A stretch of DNA of 64,000 bases from Dromaius novaehollandiae (Eukaryota > Chordata > Aves > Casuariiformes > Dromaiidae): positions 23,679,501 through 23,743,500 of the forward strand of contig NC_088110.1 of the NCBI RefSeq assembly GCF_036370855.1, written 5' to 3'. The notes below the pieces were generated by a model. It saw nothing but the letters and a program-made list of their open reading frames with translations. It was not told the origin of the DNA and did no database searches. Of the stretch, positions 1 through 13,900 are shown in pieces; position 1 is the first letter of the stretch, and each line of letters opens with the position of its first letter. Position numbers and translations under genes: made by a program.

Positions 1-1823
1 CATCTCTTACCTTGCTTGCATCCTCATAATTTCAGTGCGATGTATGTGCGGGAGCAATGAGATACCCTGCCATGTCAGGCAAGTCTGTAACCTTCTCGTG
101 ATTCTCGAGTTTCCATAACAGCAGGATATTCGTTTTGTTGCCATAGAAAACTTGCCCATGCAGGTTTGCAGAGTACTGAGTTGTCACTATAACCATTGCC
201 TTCTAGCGAGCCTGAAAGAAGCCGCGTATGCCTGAGAGCAAATCAGATGGTGTTTCCTGCCACCTCCTTGGAAAAAAAAAAAGTGTTAGATTGACAGTTT
301 TGGAAAGAGAAGTTTTCTATCTATCAACACAGCAGACAGCAGTATGTCACAGTCGCAGGAATGCGCTGCTTTCATCTGCCTTCTCTCACCTCACAACAGG
401 CTTCCTTCCAGACCTGCGTGGCCCAGCTGGGGAGAGCGGGAGGACAGCCTCCATCGCTGCGGGAATTGCAAACAGGCTAGTACTTGCAGGGCAAGTGGTG
501 TTTGTGCCGTGAACATCGGGACAGGATCCAGCCTCTCGGCAGCTGTGGAACAGCAGTGACTTCTGGTCTCTAGAAACCCTGGTACTTTTGTATGAGAACT
601 GGGGAGACCAAAACTGCATCAGGTGGTTAAGCAGTTCCCTAAGGAGCCTCAGTTTTGGCTTTGCTTTGTTGTTGCTTTATTGCACGTCTGTTAGCAGCTA
701 TCCCTGGGGCAGTCAGCGGTGCAGGGTACCGTGTGCTGGGTATCTGTGTCTGGGATTGCCTTTGCTGTGCCGGAGCTGCAGCCTTCTGGCAGTCTGCAGA
801 GCTGGCTCTGCTGCCTTCTCCGGGGAGGGCAGGGGTTCGTGGTGCAGCCGGTGGCCAGTGTCCCTCACAGGTGTTATGTCAAAGAGCCATCCACTAAACC
901 TTTAAGCCTGCTGTCACTGCTAGATAGTCAGGCCTGGATGGCAGCAGCACTCCAGGGACAGGGCACGTAGTTGTTTGGGATGTGCAGGTCTTTCAGGATC
1001 CAGCCTCTGTGATCAGCTGTCATTCATCCCCTAAGAGCCTCCACTGTGGGAAGGGCCAGTCTCGCCAAAGAGAGAAGGCAGAGGGGCTCCCCGGGCTGTT
1101 GGATGCCCCAAGCAGGAGGGCTGGAGACTGCAGAGCAGGATGCCTGCTCTGCCAGGTGTGTGCTAAAGCCTCCCCTGCCCCCCCCGCCCCAGACTGTGCC
1201 TCGGCTCTGGGAGCGGCGAGCGGGGATGGAGAAGCTTTTGTGCTCTCGTGGGGAAGGGTTTCCCGAAGGATTTCCTAGGGACAACCTGGAGCCTGGCAGA
1301 GGTTGCTCGGTGCTCGAATGGGAGGCAGGCAGCGTGCAGGCAGCTGTTCAGCCTGCCAGCAGCAGGACAGGAGGACTGCATGCGTCAGGGCTTGCCGTCT
1401 AGCAGTCGGAAAGGACTGTCCCTCTTCCAAGAGTATTCCCCAGCCAGCTGTCTGCCTACGAGATCTTTCCCCTGCTTTACAAGGAACCAGAAGGTGTGAA
1501 ACGCTCTGGGTTGCTGCTGCGTCCCAGGATGGCAGCTCCTGTGTACAAATAACCCAGATGTGTATTTTCAGCACTTCTGAATGCTGCAGATGCTTATGTG
1601 AGCTCTTGGCCACCTGAGGAAAGAGGTCCTGCAGGTGGGCAGGCCGCACTGTGTTTGCCGTGAGAGGCTTTTGGGTGTGCGGCTTGCACCTTGCTTGTCC
1701 CGGCCGTGCTGCCCGGCAGCCGCGGCGCTGCGGGACGGGGATGAAGGCGGAGGCGAGCGCGGCTGGCCGGCGGTGACCGCGTGCTGCTGTTGCCCGGGTG
1801 TATTCACTGTTTGTCTGTTCTAG
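1..1823. other. ACSF3 intron (partial), no exon seen
   Basis: This is the downstream part of the intron before the 1824 exon. I looked for the preceding ACSF3 exon in all frames and did not find it, so it lies upstream of the window. A short A-run is present near 270. Nothing else is supported. Confidence 0.75.
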
Positions 1824-1950
1824 GTGACACCGGGCCGGGAAGGCCAAGAAGGGGAGCTTTTCGTTAAGGGGCCCTCGGTATTCCGCGAATACTGGAATAG
1901 ACCCAAAGAGACAAAAGATGCTTTCACGCCCGATGGCTGGTTCAAAACAG
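1824..1950 (+). CDS. ACSF3: ACSF3 exon with the DGWFKTGD motif
   Basis: This 127-nt exon starts in phase 0 with a valine codon after the acceptor ...TGTTCTAG and ends one base into a glycine codon before GTACTG. It encodes [20 protein letters not shown] and continues to DGWFKTG. The aspartate that completes the GD motif comes from the next exon, 28 kb away, and this confirms the join. No start codon is expected because the exon is internal. Confidence 0.95.
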
Positions 1951-4900
1951 GTACTGTAATAGTTTCCCTGCAGCGTCTGGGAGAGGGTGATCTTGTAGCG
2001 AGGAAAGAGAGGTCAGCAGCTTCAGTTGTCTTCTGCTAATTCTGCCCCTGAGGTTAGCTGGGTGTTGTCTTGGATTTAGAGCACGGGTGGCACAGGCTGG
2101 CTGAGTGTGCAGGCCAGGCTTGTTTCCAAAAAGCAGATACTGGTTCAGATAGGTTCTCCACTTGTATACTTCAAGGAACGGAGTATATTTGGAGCTGTTT
2201 GCTTGTAAATGCAATATGCCAGAACTTCCATGTTCTGGAACTTGAGCTCTGCAACCTCAGCACCAGGAAACCAGTTGTCACTCAGCATAACTTGGGTGGG
2301 TGCCATGTTAGTAGAAGACTTCCACTAACCTCGGTAGCTCCGAATCTGACCTGCTTGCCCTCTCTCATCGGCAACGTACTCTTCGAATGGTAGTTCTGTT
2401 CTCGCCATCATCACGACAAACTGGCCGAGCATTTAAAACACAGGGCTTGTGTGGTTAAAGCCACGTGTATGGGCAACCACATAGGCACAGTGGTGGTCAC
2501 TGAAGTCTTGGGGCTTGGCCATTGGGATCACTGGGGAATTTTTCAAGGAATCTTCATTTTGCAGTCAGAAAACATTAATTCATTGAAAGCTGAACTTTCT
2601 GGGCAGGAATCACAACTGGTGTCTTCAATTTGGGAGCGGTTTGGGAAGAAGTCTTTGAAATTGCTAGAATGTTGCTTTTGATATTTTTAAAAGTAAAAAC
2701 TGAGTCTTCCGAATAGAGCTTTTTGTTTTGAAACTTAAGCTCATTTTGTTTTTACATGATACGTATTAAAATCCAAAGGAAACATTTCTTTTTCTGGGTT
2801 TTCCTATAGTGAAAATTCTCAAGATTTGGCGTTTCCTTTTGATTGAAGGTGGGAAACGTTTTCAAAATATCAAATGTTTTAGGGATGGGAGAACCTCTTG
2901 TATTTGGGTCTTTTGCTCTAGCTTCCGCCAGAAGATGCAGTAGCATTAATACCTATTGCAGCTGGGTCACGTGTCTTGGTAGATTTTGTCAAATGTTTGC
3001 ACACAGGAAAGAAAAAAGTCCTGTTTTAATCCAGCTCTGATAACAGTGAACACAATCAAAACTGTCTTTACCTGAAACTACTGTGGTCGGGGTGGTAAAT
3101 TCTCAGCACGGACCTCTTGAGGCCAATCTTGCCAATAATGTGGGGTAACAAATTCGAGAGGATGCTAGGCCGAAGACTTTTCCCAAGTGGAATAGACGTG
3201 ACAGTCCATGAATAAGTTATGTGCTTCAAATGATGCCTCCTGCTCTGCGTATAACGCAGAGCCAGAGCTCGGCCTCCCCGGTCAGAGGTTCCCGTCCCCC
3301 AGGACGGTTCTGCAATGTAGATTAAATAATAAAACAGCCCTGGGCCCACACCGAGTGAGCGCGGCAGTGGCACGGGATAGCTTTGCCAGCTCCGTCCTGA
3401 ACGTTGGAGCGGTCGGTTGGTATCTCTGACCGCCCGTCTTCCTGTTAGCTCTGCCGCCGGCACTGAGCCGCTCGGATAGCGGGATAAACACACGCCGCGG
3501 ATTTGTCTGCCTGCGCTGAGCCCAACTGCCTGTTAATCTTGCGAGTGCAGAAGGGTGGGATTTCTAATTCGTACCTCACCTTACCACATAAGCAGCTCTG
3601 ACTTTTCCATTTCCCTCTTTATTATGTGTTAGCGATGCCATCAAGTCGGGAGCACTGGGCTGGATTTCCGATGCCTTCTTTGTAATCGTCTTATTTATTG
3701 ACAATTTACAAAGAAGCTGCGATTTATTATTATTGTTGTGCTGAATCAGACGTAGAGCTGCCCTGCCAGGAGTGTCGCCACTGGTCCTGCTCCCACGCCG
3801 GCACCGCAGTTTGGGACTCGAGCATCGGCAGACAGTGCTGTGTGCAGGGCAATCAGCTTTAAAAATTTTTTAGTCAACACTCCTGATGAATATTTCAGAT
3901 GCAAAGGAATAGCATGCATTAATTATTGCAAAGAGATGTCTTTAGGAGAAAATGATTTTGAAATTCAGTTTAATTTCATTGTAATGCGCTGCAAACAGGA
4001 AGGGAGTATGTGTGTTTAATTGGCTCTCGGGGGTAAGGCCTGGAAGATGGCATGCCTTTGTCACAGGCCATTAGTGATACAGACTGCATAATGAGAGAGT
4101 ACAATCAGCTCACAGCTGCCGGCTCCTACGGGGAGAGAATGATATTAAATAGAAATCAGTATAAATTAAACTTAACCCTTTCACTAGCTGAGCAAAGCCT
4201 TAGAGCCTGAAATAAGGGGGAGAGCAGAGACGACTGTGCGGGGTTAGAGACAGGTCGGAGGATGCCCAGAAGACATTCCCAGCAGTAATCCACCATTCTG
4301 GCTTCCTCTTGGATATTCTTTGTAGCTGTCTAAGGAGGACGACAGGCTTTTAATTTTCTTCCCCCTTCCATTCCCCCACTCTTTGCCTTTCTTTTTTTTT
4401 TCTTTTTTTTTTTTTTTTCCTTCTCCTGACTGCTTTCTCCATCTTTTGCAGATGTCGGGTAGACAAGGCTATTTTCTCCAGGACTCATTTAGCCAGTTGT
4501 GCTGTGAGTGAGACCTGTCGCCCCTCGCTCACCCTGCCTGCCCCTCCCGGTCGCGGGCTGCCTTTGGGGATGGATGTGGCTTCCACTGCGAGAGCTCAGA
4601 TCTGCATGTGATAGAAGCTGCCACTTAACGCAGCCAAGGAGTTTGTACCTCGTCATAGCTGGCTCTTACGGACTGGGCTTTGGAGGGTGAATTAGCCCAA
4701 GTTAAGCAGAGGTGGTTAACTTTGGCGTGGAGACTGGACTGGCAGTCTCGCTAGTGCCGGTGATATTTGCAAATTATAGGGCATTGCATATTTGCAAATT
4801 ATTATTGTATATTTTAAAGGTGAGGCTGCCTGTGTGCACATGGTGCTCTTGAAACCAAGGTGATGCTATTTCCTCTCTCAGTAGAGGGCAAACAGTGTTA

Positions 4901-7900
4901 GTGTCCCTCTCGCTCTCGAAAGGGATAACCATGGTGTGGCAGTGCCAGACCCTCGCGTGGGTCACTCCCGGGTGACGGGGACGTGTCCCTACGGTGGATG
5001 GCGGTGTGATTGGCAGCTGTGGCCAGGTCCCCCCCGTGCTTCAAGGACGCGGGGAAGTGTGCGCTCAGCTGGAGCAGGAATGAGATCTGGAGAGAGTGAA
5101 CTTGGAGATGGTGTGAATAACTCCTCAGCTGTAATTTAGCACTCTGCTGATTGTTAATGACAATCCTAAAAACCAGCAGGTCAGCAAATGAAAAATAATT
5201 ACTGCAAGGGAAAGCGCGGAGTGTTGCTCTTACTGCACCTCGTGGTGAACGTGTCCCTAGAAAGGCTCTTCTCCTGGTGGGTGACGGGAGAGGGAGGTAT
5301 CCAGCGGTTGGGACCTGCTGTATCATTAAACACTAAGTGCCGTGACCTCTCTGCGTGCCAGGCACCAAATGCAGAATAGCAAGTGTTGGGTGTGTGTCTG
5401 ATGCAGTTATTAAACACAGGCTCTGCGCGTGCTGTTCCTGTGCGTTGCCCCAGTCTCACAGGTGGAGCAGGCACGTCTCCATGCTCGGGGAAAGTCTCAC
5501 AGGAATAGGAAACCCCCCATGACTCGGTTCTTAATCAGGGAGTGCAAAGTCCCGGGGAGTCAGAGAAATGAAAATTCTCCCTGTCTCTATCAGGGTCACG
5601 TACGCAACAAGGCAGAGATGTGAAATTTGTCGCAATACAAATATTCCTCTGTCCTTTACAGTATCTGATCCTGCATTTCTCTGCTCCTGGAACACGCTTT
5701 ACCAATGAGGCGGTAGCGAATGCGCAGTATGTGCTGTGTGACTGACTGACTGGAGATGTCCTCACCTGAGTCAAGTGAGGCCAAGACTGAAAAGGTTCAG
5801 AGATAGTAGCTGGGGGACAGGTATTACTGGTTTTGCTGATGATAATCAGTTTGTGGCGCTGCATAGTATCTATCCTCAGAGTTTATGCTCACAAAACCGA
5901 GAGTGCTTCACTGGAGCTCATTTTCTCCTTTGTTTTTTTAATTCAAGTTAACTTAGAAGCTCCCTAAAACACAGTTGCAGAAGATCCTTGGTTCTTCTCT
6001 GAGATGCTCTGCTGTGTTGCAGGAGGCTCTCGGACAACCTGCCTTTGTGCTCACAAAGTGCCTCTTCTGCGGTACTTTGCTATCCAATACCCGGTTTGCT
6101 GTCCCACTGCAGCCTGCGAGGCGTGTGCTTTTTCCATGCAGCTACTGCATGGGAAAAAAATCGGGTCTGAAGTTTTGAGTCTGCAGCCCATCAAATCTCT
6201 CGTTAGAAACCCTCCCCCTCCCAAAAACTTGCAGGGCAATACCATGATGAGGCTAGCAGGTTTTGGTCCACAGCTGCCCTTTGACAGGTGGGTGTTGCTC
6301 ATGGGCCGTGAAAGCTCCCAGGTTTCTCTGGGAGATCCAGTGGTCAGTCGGGACCACAACTTCTCCATATTCGATCCACGCTTTCTGCAGGGGGATGACC
6401 TGCGTGAGGTGGGGTCACAGGCCCTAAGTGCCATTTCCCTTCCATACGTGCCTTCAAAGCGAGTAACAGCATCATGCTCAAAACTTGCACGCTGCCTGCT
6501 GAAGTGTTGCATCAGGTCACCTTCTGGGCTCTTTTCTGCAACTGAAGGCTTACAGAGGGTCTTTCAGTTTTAAGCCTTTTCTGGCTGCAGGTCTTCCCCC
6601 CCACCAGTAACTTCCTTAGGCCCATTCTCTGTTCCTGGTTGCAGTTCCTATAAATAGAGCTATCATATGTTTCTTCAGAAAGTATAGGGGCCAAAAAAAT
6701 AGTAGTCAGGTCTGACATGGCAGCAGTCATTTTCCTTTCTGACTGACAGTTCTTTTATTAAAATCCCTTTTTCTGCCATGAAACTGCCTTCCCCAAGAAA
6801 ACAACATCATCCTGAGCATTGGGAATGGTCATTTTCCGCTGTGATGGAAGGAAAAAATAACGATGCAGACTCTGACCACCGGCACCCTCACACCAGATCG
6901 CTGGTGCAGCTCCCTGCTCTGTTACTAGTGCAATCTAGGAAGGGAAAGGAACTCAGTGCAACAACTGCAAACCTGTGTTTCCTCCCCTCCTGGACTAGAG
7001 GGAAATGCCACATGTGCATTTTACAAGAAACCTGTGCAGACATCCCTTTATAAATATGCCCACTTTGTGCCTTCAGTTAGAGGAGGAACAAGTATGTCTA
7101 TGTTATAGAAAAACAGCATGATGCTACTATGACTTTCTGATGAATTCAAGATCTTGGCTCTGTTGACAAGCATCTGAACTCTCGGTGTTGTGTAGGTGAT
7201 TTACTGTTGCTCCCTTCCTCTTTATTTCCTCAGATCTGCACTATTGTCTGCCTGTCTCTCTGCGCCTCTCATTTCCATTTGAGTGAATTTGATTATTTTT
7301 ATTGTATTAATGCTGTTGACAGAGCTGCTTAGATCAAAGTTCCCTCCAGCCATTTCCAGGGAGACTGCTGGATATCCACCTGCTGTCGTATATCTAAGCA
7401 GCACCAAGCCCTAGGAGAATGAGACAAACCCAAAGGAAAAATGCCTGCGGCCCTCCTCCGCTGTCAGTGCGATGCCTTCCCAGCCGTCCTGCGCCCTGCG
7501 AGGCTGTAGAGTGGGAGACAAACTCAGACCCAACTCACGTGCCAGTGAGCAATCGCCGAGCGAAAGCCGGGAGCTGGAGGAAAGCAGCAAATACCAGTTT
7601 CCAGCGCTGTGGTCATCCCCCTCCCCAATCTTTATTCATCTCTCCCAGCTTTCTGACGCTCGTGTTGCTCAGGCTCCGGCGTTGTCAGATCGCGTTATCT
7701 TTGTGCAGGAGGCAGCGGTCTGCAGGCAGGCGAACTGCTCTGTAGTCGTGAGCAGGGGGCAGAGGATGTGGGCGCGTGGTGGAATTGCAAACGCCGCGTG
7801 GTGCCCAAGCGCTGTCGCTTTGCCCGGGTGTTTCTCCTGCTGCACAGGGCCAGACAGGGTGCTTTCTCCGTAGGAATCTGGCAGTACAGCGGTCTGCACA

Positions 7901-10900
7901 GTGAGGAGTGATGTGATCGGAGAGCAGCGTTCTCCCTGGGGGAAGGCCAGCTTCCATTCACATTTGCCCATGCATCCAGAAAATTAGAATCTGGTGTATT
8001 CGGGGAGATTTATTTTCAATTACAGGTTAAGGCTGAGACATGAAATAGCACTGGGTTTGAAAGTAGTGCATAAATCCTGCAACAAATCCATGTATCTCAG
8101 CTCCATATAATAAGATTTTATTGATTCCTATATTGTATCTGTCAGAATAAAACTCTCTTAATGCATGCATCAGGATGGAAAAGATAGAAAGCTTGTTGGT
8201 AGTAGAATCTGATTCAAGGATCAATGCACTTTGATTAATATGTCGTTAAGAAAGTAAGAGTTATTTAACTTGTTTGATGCATGTTTCAAAATGATGACTC
8301 ATATCTTTTAAGTTTCTCTTTTAAGCTGCATTTAAAAAACAACCTTGTAGCTGTTTTTCACATTGGTAAGTCCTGTTTTATCACTGAATTCTTGCTAGAT
8401 CCCTTTATGCAGGTCACAAAGCCACCAGACTCCTATCAACCATGTTTCCTATCATCCAGAAGGCTTCTTACCTCCCATGCTGAAAGCGTTAGCAGGTCTA
8501 CCCTGCTCTCCTTTTCTATCTCTTTATTCCTACTGGATGTTCTGTGGTGAAAGAGGGATTCTAGGAAAAAAAATGGAGAAATTCATCTGGAATAATGTAT
8601 CATCAGGAGAAAGGAGAGGCACCCATCAATTCTGGCGGGCTTTAGGATGCTGCTGAGCCTGGGCAGCAGCATGCTGTGTGCATGTGCTTGCTGAGCATGC
8701 CCTTCTCTCAGCTCAGGCCTTTCCACTGTGATCTATGAACCTGGGCACCAAGGAAGAGGCTTGGCTTGGTTGTGAGTGTCCTGCACAGCACTGCGATTCA
8801 CAGTTTGCTCCTGATAGACGTGTCCACACAGGACATGCCCTTGCTGCAGATGCGAATCTCTGGTCAAGTGAAAAAGCCCAGTGACTCCCTGGTTTCAGGA
8901 CCTCTTGTGTCTGTCTCTCTTCTTCAGACTGAGCCCTTCACAGGCAGCGAGAAACAGCCCCAGCTCATAGCCTGAGTCGTTCTGGCTCGAGGTTCTGCTA
9001 GGAATTAAGCCCAGCCATTGCCTGAGTGCGCTAGGATAAGGGGACATGCTTCTCATAACAGTTGTTTAATTGTCTGCAAGACAGTTCAGGTTGTTAACTT
9101 GGAGAGAAGGAGACATGCTGGACCTTCCAGGGATATCTGAACTTCTTGGCCCCTGCTGTCTGGAGGTTTCAACCCCACTGCTTCTGATGAACAAGGCAAA
9201 GCTGCCTGCAGTTTTTCAGCCCAGAGGGATCTAGTGGTTGTAGAAATACCTTCGGGCAGTTCAGCCTTGATCAGACTCAGTTCTTCCTCTCAGACTGGCC
9301 TCCCCTGTCATGTCACCAAGGAGAAGGAGCAGTGACACAGCAGTGAGCAGCTTATACCCGGTCCCACCACTGTAAATTTTTCTCCTTGGCACTTGCCCAT
9401 CTCCAGAGACAAGCAGGTGTTTCCCTGCCAAGGGAGTTGCTTACATTTGTGGGCGTAACACTGACACCTGAAAGAGAAAATGCTTTTGCCTGATCAAGGC
9501 AGATTATAAATAGAAATGCATCTAATTAGCATCCTAATCTGCAGGTTTTCTGTTTGTTTGCTGTGTCTCTGCTAGTCATAAATTCAGTTAATGCAAATTC
9601 TATTTTTAAAAAATTATTACTTAATTATAACGTGTTGCAGATGATGTGACTTACCAGTTTGGTAAGCCCATCAGATGAAGTGCTGGCTCCCTCTGAGGCT
9701 GGGCTGAAGGAGCTTCTTTAGTCCATCATGCTTTAAGTGCGTGAGTCAGGCACTATGGCAGCGAGGCATTGTGCAAGGCTCTCTCTCTGCTTCTCAGTTA
9801 AGTGATCAATCATTTGAGCAGAAAAGCAGTGGGAGTTAGATATGAGGAGATAAGCTCACCTGCTTTATTTGTGAGTACCTTATAATTTGGACCCATGTTC
9901 CCACAAGTGAAAGGTCACCAAAAAAATCCCAACCATCCCAAACACATCTCTATGTGCTGCTTTAGGAAGAATCTTCATGAGTCTTCATGGGCCGGGAGCA
10001 GAGGCTACAGGCACCTACCAGGAACCTGAAGCCTTCCAGTAAAGTCAGACTAGCAGTAATGTGGGCTCAAGTTTCCACCCAGCCCTCACTTAAGAGGTAT
10101 TTCTGTAAGTAAAAATATAAAGACGGCGTGGTATCTAGTATGTTAGCCTTGTATAAGGATTCCTTTATAACCTTGAAATGTTCTTTATACACACGCAGTT
10201 CCAACACCATGGAGAGAAAATTCACGTAGGAAGAATAAACACTGAGGCAGGAAGCAGAAAAAGTGAGTGGTAAGGATGTGATATCATCAGATTTACCTGG
10301 TGGCTGGAAATCTTAGGGTCATTAGAATATAATGAAATAAAACCCTCTATTTCCTTGATTGCTTGTGAGAGTGATATTCTCAGCAGTTCAGAGAGTGACT
10401 TTGGATTTTTGTAGCTGTAAATGAGAGCAGCGTTTGGCACAGAATATGTTTACTATTCTACAAAGCTCTGCTCTAGTTGTATCAAACGTTGGGTGCCAGC
10501 AGTTTACTTTTCCTGGAGCCTCTGGTACTTACAGTCCAATTCTCGGCAGCATGGAGCAGTTGCACCCCAGCTGAAAGTCAGTGGGAGCAGCAGGTACCCG
10601 CCTCTCTAAAATCCAGGCTCTTCACTCAGCTTCTGTTTGCTTCTGCCCTTCCAGATGTGCTATGGCAGGGCGGCTCTAGCAGCCTGCAGGTGAGGGGGCT
10701 CATTCAGGTGAGGGCTGCTGGAACTCTTCCCTTTCTGTCCTAGAGAGAAAGAAAGGAGTCCTGTCCCCAGCTCCAGCTGGGTTATGTTGTAGGGACTTGA
10801 AGCTGAGCCCTGTGAGCCTGTGTGAAGATCAGGCAAGAGAATTGCGAGCTAGCAAGGGGGTTAAGAGGAGAAGTCAGTTCTTGCAGGAGAGAGCACAGGA

Positions 10901-13900
10901 TGTGGTGAAGAAATGGGCTGAACAATCATCTTTCTCATGGCACTTGGCAGACCCTGTTGGATCCTTGGCAAGGCTTTCTTTCAAGTGGCTATATAAATAG
11001 CATGTCTCCTCTAGTGAAAAATTAAAAACCCCATAGGGAAAGGTTAGTGTCAAGTCATCTGAGCGAAATACCTGAGCAGTCTTACTGAGGACAGGACTGT
11101 GGTCCCACTGCACGTGTCAAAGCACCCATTTTCTCGAGTCCAGCTAGAACTGGGCCCCAGTGACTTTTAAGGGATCTGCGCTCGTGGTTCGGGCACAAAG
11201 TGTGGTGGAGGCTAGTGATTGTGTCTTTACTGTAACCAACTGACCCGTGGTGACAGGAATCTGGGAGGACTCTTCAGCGGATAGCATGGATCCTGCAGAG
11301 AGGTGTCTAGAGCAGTGACTGAGGGAATGGATTTACTGGCGGAGAGCTTCAGGATGGGAAAGGTAAGGATTAAGATAGAGACTGGATTTTGAAATGCATC
11401 TAGTAATCACCCAAAATCCAAAGCAGCATTTGGTGTTTGCAGAGGGCAGGCTGGCAACTCGCTGCTCCAAACGAGAAGTAGCAGTCTGCATAGAGAGTCT
11501 GTGCTGTACTCCTCGATTCTTTGCCAAGCCAAGCCTGCTCCAGCCTGGCCTCATCCTTCTTAGGCTGCCGTGCCCAGCTCTCTGGATGAAGATTTAGCCA
11601 TGGGGACGATCCCAGTTGGAGTTAACCTACCAGTTTGCTCACTTGGAGCTTTTGCAAGAGCCTGGTGGCCTGGAGGGGCAGAGAGCTGGAGCTGCTCAGC
11701 AGGGACACTCAAGCAGTTGCACTGCAGCTTTTCCACTTAATGGTTGTCCTGTGGGTCCACTTTGCAGCTGCCTGCACACACTCGTTGCATCCTGGCAGGC
11801 TGCTTTGCACAGCGTGTCTCAACAGGAGCTTCAGCTAAATCAGCATACTGATGGGAAAGGCTGTCACCCTGGCTGCGAGGCTGCCTGTTCTCTGATCTAA
11901 GGGGGCTCTTACAGATTATCTTCAGTCATTACATCTGACTGTCACAAGAGATGCGCAAGAGAAAATTTGTTAAAATTAGAGCTTCCTTCTACCTTTGCCT
12001 CTCTGATTTTTTCACCATATTTTATGTCCTCAGCCTTCTCTTCCTTCTCAATTGTCTGGTTTCCTGTTGCTTGAGGCGCTCTGCTGGTGCCCACACAATC
12101 TGTTTAGCTCGCTGAACAGTTTTCGGCGCTTGATTTACATAACCCAACGTAGCCGTAAGTGGAGCACAGAGCCGGGCAGTGGAATTGCACAAATTGATTA
12201 CAGCTCGTAGGACAAACCAGGGAGTCAGTGGCCTGATTTCCTTCTTTCCCCAGCACAGGAGAGCGATGGCTTGTTTCTAACATGCGTAGTCCAAGACCAA
12301 GGATGGTTAAATGGTGACAGTTTTGTTCTGTATCTGTAGTTCAGGCTGACAGTAGTGTCTGAAGAAGAGCTGAACGTCTCTGGCTTTGGCAGGCCCTGCT
12401 TCCCACCCCTTCTGTTAGCCGGGACAGATAGCATCGTGGGACGTGAGCGCTCCAGGCTCTTTACTTTCAACAGAGTCGTCCCTGTGGGTTTCCCTCAAGA
12501 CAATTGAGAACATATTTACTCACGACTAATGGTATTACGCTGTAAGCACAAGTATAGGCTCCTGTATATTTAAGCAAACAGTTCAAGCCAGGAATCTTTC
12601 CCCATACCCCACCCCTGCATCTCTTAGTCAACATCCTCCCATTGTTATCTCTGCTTTATTTAATAATTCGTCTCACAGGAGACCAGGACAGGTCACTGCG
12701 CTGAAGAGAAGAGGTAGTGCTCTGTTTAGCTGGAGTGTAATTGATCCCTCAGCTGTTCTACAGAGGGCAGAAGCCAAAGCAGAGGCTTTTCGTCTAATGT
12801 TTTTGTTATTACGATTATATTTTTTAGCCATTCACGCATGGTTGCCGTGCTCTTCAAAGTTTCACCAGCTGAATGGCAGCCGTGTTCTGCTGGGCTGCCA
12901 CACCTTGGAGCATTTACTTATTTATTAGTCTTTGAGTTTTCTTTTTCATCTTGTTGTCTGCAGGGATTTCTTTAAATATTTAAACGCTAATGTGAAAAAA
13001 TGTTTTTCATTTTTACTTACCCATTTTCTTCTCTGCCTTGTCCTCTGGGCAAACCCATCTGCGGTAATTCTGGCTGCGCGCAGCGGGGGGGTTCCCTCCG
13101 CTCAGCCTACTTGTGTCATATCAGTCACCCGTGAGCTCCTGCTAATGACGAGCGAACCTGCAAAGTCCTGGCTCTCTGGCTTGCAGAAACATTCAAAGGT
13201 TTGGCTGTTTGATCTGCTGCTTTCCGCTACGGAAACGGAGCAGGGCGTGCTGACCCGCTCTGGCACTGGTGGTGGTTTAGCCACGGCAGGCTGGAGGGAA
13301 GGGAGAGGGGGGTCTTCAGGGATCCTGACCCAGCTGGACAAAGCAGACAGTTTTGGACTGAGAGTCCCTGGGTTAGGTCCAGACTCCACAAATGTCCTAC
13401 AACCCAAAGTTAGGACCGTCTGTCTCAGATATCTTGGTGAGGCCCGTTGGTGTGATAGGGCTCCTGTGTGCTCAGTTTTTAAGACAGCATGAGAGGGCTC
13501 CCGTGCTGGGACCCCTCGTCCGTGGAGCGTGTGAGCATGGGGAGGGAGGGTGTTGAGTTAGCACTGCCGGCACGGCACCTCCGAGCTCCTGGGCCCCGCC
13601 GGTGTCCGGCTCCGGCACTGCATCGCCGCCGTGCAGCACACGCAGCAGAGCCCGGGGCGTGCGTGGGGCCAGCTGGGTGGGTTCACTGCTGTCACACCTG
13701 GCACCATGGAAGAAGAGGCGCAGGGGCAGCGTGCCTGGGCTGGGGTCTCTTCATCTGCCACTCGTCCCTCAGCCTGAAGAAAGAAGGCTGCAAGGTGAAG
13801 GAATCACTGATTTATCAGCCAAGAGGACGAGTGGCTGCACTCTTTGCGTGCCCGGCAGCAAGTCTCCGGCTCCCCACGTCCCCTACCTGGAAGCAGCGCA

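Noticed and set aside
4388-4428. Poly-T tract as a retroposon tail
   Set aside because: There is no identifiable retroposed body or flanking duplication; it continues a general pyrimidine-rich stretch.
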